DNA of 64,000 nucleotides from an uncultured Methanolobus sp. (lineage in GTDB: Archaea > Halobacteriota > Methanosarcinia > Methanosarcinales > Methanosarcinaceae). The notes below the pieces were generated by a model. The model was not told the origin of the DNA. It did no database searches and was given only the letters and a program-made list of their open reading frames with translations. Within the stretch, counting starts at the first letter, position 1. Every line of letters starts with the position of its first letter. Below are positions 60,566 to 64,000 of the stretch, in pieces. Position numbers and translations under genes: made by a program. The stretch lies in NCBI RefSeq assembly GCF_963667555.1, contig NZ_OY763421.1, positions 2,559,562 through 2,623,561 on the forward strand, in the 5' to 3' direction.

Positions 60566-60745
60566 AAAGATGTGTAATTTTTGAAATGAGCTAACACCTT
60601 GTTTCCCCTCCGTAGCGCCGGTCCTGTTTTAGTACTTCAGGACTGGTGTCTGCTACTTCCTTCTCTCTGGATTTACATTTCCAATCCTCTATCAAATTAT
60701 CTTTTCCACACATTTATATATACTGAACTTGTACTAGACCCAGAG

Positions 60746-61708
60746 ATGCCTCGCAGAAGAAAGAACAAGAACAAAGATTCAGGTGATGATGAAGCCGGGA
60801 TCACAGATTTTAAGAGCCTGTTAAAGAAACAGGGATACAGTCTTGCAGGCAGGCATAGTGCTGTTAAAACTTGTATGTGGCTTAGCAGATCAATAAAAGA
60901 TGAAGGCGAATGCTACAAATCCGTATTCTATGGTATCACTTCCCATCGCTGTCTTCAGATGACCCCAACTCTTATGTGCAACCAGAAGTGTCTGCACTGC
61001 TGGAGACCCACTGAAGTGGATGTTCCAATGCCTGTTGGATGGGACTCTCCAGTGGAAATAGTGGGGTCTTCAATTGAATCACAGAGAAAGCTTTTAACTG
61101 GTTTTGGACACTCTGCACCCCCCGAACGCTGGAAAGAAGGCAACGATCCAAAGCATGTTGCCATATCACTCTCAGGTGAGCCTACTCTTTTCCCTCATCT
61201 TCACGAACTGATCGATGAGTATAAAGCACAGGATTTCACAACTTTTGTTGTAAGCAATGGTACTGTTCCTGAAATGATGGCAAAGATAAACCCTGCACAG
61301 CTATATATGAGCCTTGATGCTCCTGATAGGGAAACTTATGAAAAAGTCTGCCGTCCGAACTCTCCTGTACTCTGGGACAATATTCTCAGATCCCTGGAGA
61401 TACTTAAGAGCAAGGAAACAAGAACAGTCATCCGTATCACTCTTGTAAAAGGTGTCAACATGTTTGATTCTGAAGGTTATGCAAAACTCATAAAAATAGC
61501 AGAACCTGATTACATCGAGGTCAAAGCCTATATGCATCTTGGTTTTTCACGTAAGAGATTACCACGTGACGCAATGCCTTCACATGAAGAGGTAATGCAA
61601 TTTTCAGAAGAACTGGCGCAGCATCTCGGTTACAAAGTAGCCGGTGACGTTGAGGTCAGCAGAGTTGTTCTGTTGTCAAAAGATGGTTCAGTTACACATC
61701 TTCTTTGA
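60746..61708 (+). CDS. taw1: tRNA 4-demethylwyosine synthase (radical SAM)
   Basis: About 320 residues from the ATG at 60746; upstream in-frame codons are not family-like. The radical SAM motif CNQKCLHC lies in LMCNQKCLHCWRP (about residue 80). A lysine-rich head (MPRRRKNKNK) and a SLSGEPTLFP segment follow the Taw1/TYW1 pattern. It builds the tricyclic imidazopurine of wyosine at position 37 of tRNA-Phe from m1G and pyruvate. It is a single gene upstream of aRF1. Confidence 0.9.
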   Translation: MPRRRKNKNKDSGDDEAGITDFKSLLKKQGYSLAGRHSAVKTCMWLSRSIKDEGECYKSVFYGITSHRCLQMTPTLMCNQKCLHCWRPTEVDVPMPVGWDSPVEIVGSSIESQRKLLTGFGHSAPPERWKEGNDPKHVAISLSGEPTLFPHLHELIDEYKAQDFTTFVVSNGTVPEMMAKINPAQLYMSLDAPDRETYEKVCRPNSPVLWDNILRSLEILKSKETRTVIRITLVKGVNMFDSEGYAKLIKIAEPDYIEVKAYMHLGFSRKRLPRDAMPSHEEVMQFSEELAQHLGYKVAGDVEVSRVVLLSKDGSVTHLL

Positions 61709-61911
61709 CAAAACATATTTTTCTTTTATGGAGCCTGAAGACCATGTTCATTACATTCTGTTATTGCACGTCTCAACATTACGGTAATAAGTACTGTTAC
61801 TGTCCGTGTTGCAACCTCTGTCACAATCTATATTTATAGCAACGGCATAGATAGCAACCAAAATAATCGTAGATATAGATAATCACTTTATTTAAATGGA
61901 GTATTCACACA

Positions 61912-63156
61912 ATGTCAGAACAATCTGCTCATTCCAAATATGAGTTCAAAAAATCACTAGAGGAACTCCGTACCAAAAAAGGACGTGGTACCGAACTTAT
62001 TTCTTTGTATATCCCCCCCACAAAGCAAGTATCAGATGTTACATCCCAGCTCAGGACCGAGCACGGACAGGCTGCTAACATCAAGTCAAAGGTCACACGT
62101 GATAATGTGCAGGGTGCACTGGAATCCCTGCTTTCAAGACTCAGGTACGTGGAGGTTCCTGAGAACGGTATTGTCTTTTTCACAGGTGCTGTGGACATAG
62201 GTGCTAACAAGACCAGCATGGAAACACGCATATTGGAGCCACCACAGCCAATCATCACATACAGGTACCACTGTGATTCCGCATTCTTCCTTGAGCCGCT
62301 TGAGGAAATGCTAAAGGACGCAAAGACATACGGTCTTCTGGTCCTTGACAGAAGGGAAGCAACAGTCGGCCTTCTTGTAGGAAAGCGCATAGAAGCTCAC
62401 AGAAACCTGACATCCACTGTACCTGGAAAGCAGAGAAAAGGAGGTCAGAGTGCTCACAGGTTCCAGCAGCTCAGGCTCATTGCAATCCATGAATTCTACA
62501 AACGTATCGGTGATGCTGCAAGCGAGGTCTTCCTGACGATCGATCACAAGGATTTTGAAGGTGTGCTCATCGGTGGTCCTTCCCCTACGAAAGAAGAATT
62601 CGAGTCAGGAGAGTTCCTGCACCACGAGATACAGAAAAAATTACTTGGTCTTTTTGATGTAGCATATACCGATGAATCAGGTCTCAATGAACTGGTGAAC
62701 GCTGCAAGTGACAGACTTTCAGACCTTGACCTCATGGTTGAGAAAAAGCTCATGCAGCGCTTCTTTACAGAACTGGTTTCCGATTCAGGCAAGGCTGCAT
62801 ACGGAGAAGGACAGGTCCGTGAGAATCTCAATATCGGTGCAGTAGAGGTCCTTATGATATCAGAGGGTCTCAGGGCCGAGAGGCTCACTCTAAAATGTCC
62901 CAACGGGGACTATGAAGGTGGAATTACCCGCAATTTCAAACCTGGAGAAGAGGATACTGCCAACATTCCATGTCCTGTATGTGGTTCCAATATGGACTTA
63001 CTGGAAAGAGTGGATATTGTGGATGAACTCTCAGAACTTGCTGACCAGATGGCAACACAGGTGGAGTTCATATCAACCGACTTCGATGAAGGTTCACAGC
63101 TTCTGAATGCATTCGGTGGAATAGTAGCTATTCTGAGATTCAGTACCGGTGTCTGA
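61912..63156 (+). CDS. prf1: archaeal peptide chain release factor aRF1
   Basis: The protein has 414 residues. The stop-codon recognition domain has NIKS (56-59) and YxCxxxF (Tyr119, Cys121, Phe125), and the peptidyl hydrolysis loop has GGQ (177-179). A CPxCG-like zinc pair is visible near the end (CPVCGS). All key residues are standard, so nothing here suggests that UAG recognition is lost; UAG must be shared between aRF1 and tRNA-Pyl. Whether a second aRF1 exists cannot be seen. Confidence 0.94.
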   Translation: MSEQSAHSKYEFKKSLEELRTKKGRGTELISLYIPPTKQVSDVTSQLRTEHGQAANIKSKVTRDNVQGALESLLSRLRYVEVPENGIVFFTGAVDIGANKTSMETRILEPPQPIITYRYHCDSAFFLEPLEEMLKDAKTYGLLVLDRREATVGLLVGKRIEAHRNLTSTVPGKQRKGGQSAHRFQQLRLIAIHEFYKRIGDAASEVFLTIDHKDFEGVLIGGPSPTKEEFESGEFLHHEIQKKLLGLFDVAYTDESGLNELVNAASDRLSDLDLMVEKKLMQRFFTELVSDSGKAAYGEGQVRENLNIGAVEVLMISEGLRAERLTLKCPNGDYEGGITRNFKPGEEDTANIPCPVCGSNMDLLERVDIVDELSELADQMATQVEFISTDFDEGSQLLNAFGGIVAILRFSTGV

Positions 63157-63191
63157 TCCAATCGATCCAATTATTAGTGTAGGTGTTATTT

Positions 63192-64000
63192 TTGTTCCTA
63201 GAATTTAAAAGACAGGTTACAGAGGCTCTTAATAATGCCCTGAAGTCCCTTGGATATGAGGCAGATGACCTCGGGCTTGAGCCATCACAGCATGCAGATA
63301 TTGCTTCAAAGGTGGCTTTCAGGCTGGCTGCACAGGCAAAGTGCAACCCAAAAGAGCTTGCTGACAAAATAGTCGCTGCAATAGAATTACCTGAAGGTTC
63401 CCTTATAGGCGATATCAAAACCGTTGGTCCTTACATCAATATTAATGCAGGACGCAATTACGTGGACAATACCGTAAAAGCCATCCTTGAAGAAAAGGAA
63501 AACTTCGGCGGTAATTTCTGTGAAGGCAAGATACTTCTTGAGCACACTTCTGCCAATCCCAATGGTCCGCTTCACGTAGGCCACATACGCAATTCCATTA
63601 TCGGTGACACACTTGTCAGGATCCTCAAGAAAGCAGGCTATGAAGTCGAGACCCAGTATTATGTCAATGACATGGGTCGTCAGATCGCTATTGTTTCATG
63701 GGCACTCTCAATTTTTGAGTTTGACACTTCCAGGAAATCTGATCACGCAATAGCAGATGTTTACATCAAGGCAAATGTGATCCTCAATGAAGAACCTGAC
63801 AAGGTTGCAGAAATTGACAAACGTATGCAGCTTGTTGAAAGCGGTGATGAGGAAACCATAAAGAGCTTTGCTGATGCCGTGGAATTTGCAGTAACAGGTA
63901 TCAAGCAGACCCTTCTGAGAATGAATGTCAGCCATGATAGTTTCCCACACGAATCCGGTTTTATCCGTTCAGGTGCGGTTTCCAGAATTGTTGAGGAGAT
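63192..64000 (+). CDS. argS: arginyl-tRNA synthetase, 5' part
   Basis: The window ends inside the gene. The TTG at 63192 is chosen because AGGTG precedes it and the product MFLEFKRQV fits the family N-terminus; a GTG at 63183 overlaps that site. The class I HIGH-type motif is visible in HTSANPNGPLHVGHIRNS at about residue 117-134, followed by YVNDMGRQ. It charges tRNA-Arg. It follows aRF1 by 35 bases and may be cotranscribed with it. Confidence 0.93.
   Translation, partial: MFLEFKRQVTEALNNALKSLGYEADDLGLEPSQHADIASKVAFRLAAQAKCNPKELADKIVAAIELPEGSLIGDIKTVGPYININAGRNYVDNTVKAILEEKENFGGNFCEGKILLEHTSANPNGPLHVGHIRNSIIGDTLVRILKKAGYEVETQYYVNDMGRQIAIVSWALSIFEFDTSRKSDHAIADVYIKANVILNEEPDKVAEIDKRMQLVESGDEETIKSFADAVEFAVTGIKQTLLRMNVSHDSFPHESGFIRSGAVSRIVEE

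Overview
The window reads as a chromosomal segment of a methylotrophic methanogenic archaeon of the Methanosarcinaceae, most like Methanolobus or Methanococcoides (an inference from gene content). The direct signs are a complete pyrrolysine system (pylS, pylB, pylC, pylD and a tRNA-Pyl with anticodon CUA), four methylamine methyltransferase genes with in-frame TAG codons at the family's known positions (MttB 334, MtbB 356, MtmB 202 twice), RamA, two MtbA genes, archaeal Orc1/Cdc6, PolD small subunit, aRF1, Taw1 and MfnA.

Layout. 1-9.7 kb: housekeeping and signalling genes (membrane protein, TraB-like protein, site-2 protease, MfnA, and a KaiC-like / CheF-like / PAS-DUF835 cluster). 9.7-15 kb: a probable replication origin with five inverted ORB-like boxes beside orc1/cdc6, then signal peptidase, PolD small subunit, an EVE-like gene and a sixth ORB-like box. 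15-21 kb (minus strand): operon pylS-pylB-pylC-pylD-ramA. 21.6-23 kb: an insertion sequence with 5-bp target duplication. 23-31.6 kb: a 49-residue reading frame with an in-frame TAG that overlaps an amine permease gene, regulators and a histidine kinase / response regulator pair, then mtmC1-mtmB1-mtbA1. 32-36 kb: M18 aminopeptidase, the detached tRNA-Pyl gene and cydAB. 36-45.6 kb: three HyuA-like (hydantoinase/oxoprolinase ATPase) paralogs and a PAS/GAF protein without a kinase. 46-54.7 kb: mttB-mttC-mttP-small wHTH-small membrane peptide, mtbC-mtbB, mtmC2-mtmB2. 54.8-60.6 kb: an AT-rich accessory patch (membrane protein, wHTH plus nucleotidyltransferase pair), a MtmB-family protein with Met at the pyrrolysine site, and mtbA2. 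60.7-64 kb: taw1, aRF1 and the start of argS.

How it works together. MttB, MtbB and MtmB demethylate tri-, di- and monomethylamine onto MttC, MtbC and MtmC. MtbA moves the methyl group to coenzyme M and RamA reactivates oxidised corrinoid proteins. PylBCD make pyrrolysine and PylS charges tRNA-Pyl, which decodes TAG in the three methyltransferases. A near-identical 19-bp palindrome occurs upstream of pylS and of mtmC1, and a shared TATA element precedes mttB, mtbC, mtbA2 and one hyuA gene, so parts of this system look co-regulated.

The most novel-looking items are the small TAG-containing leader frame upstream of the permease, the non-pyrrolysine MtmB paralog, the set of HyuA-like ATPases inside a methylamine island, and the relocation of tRNA-Pyl about 12 kb from pylS.
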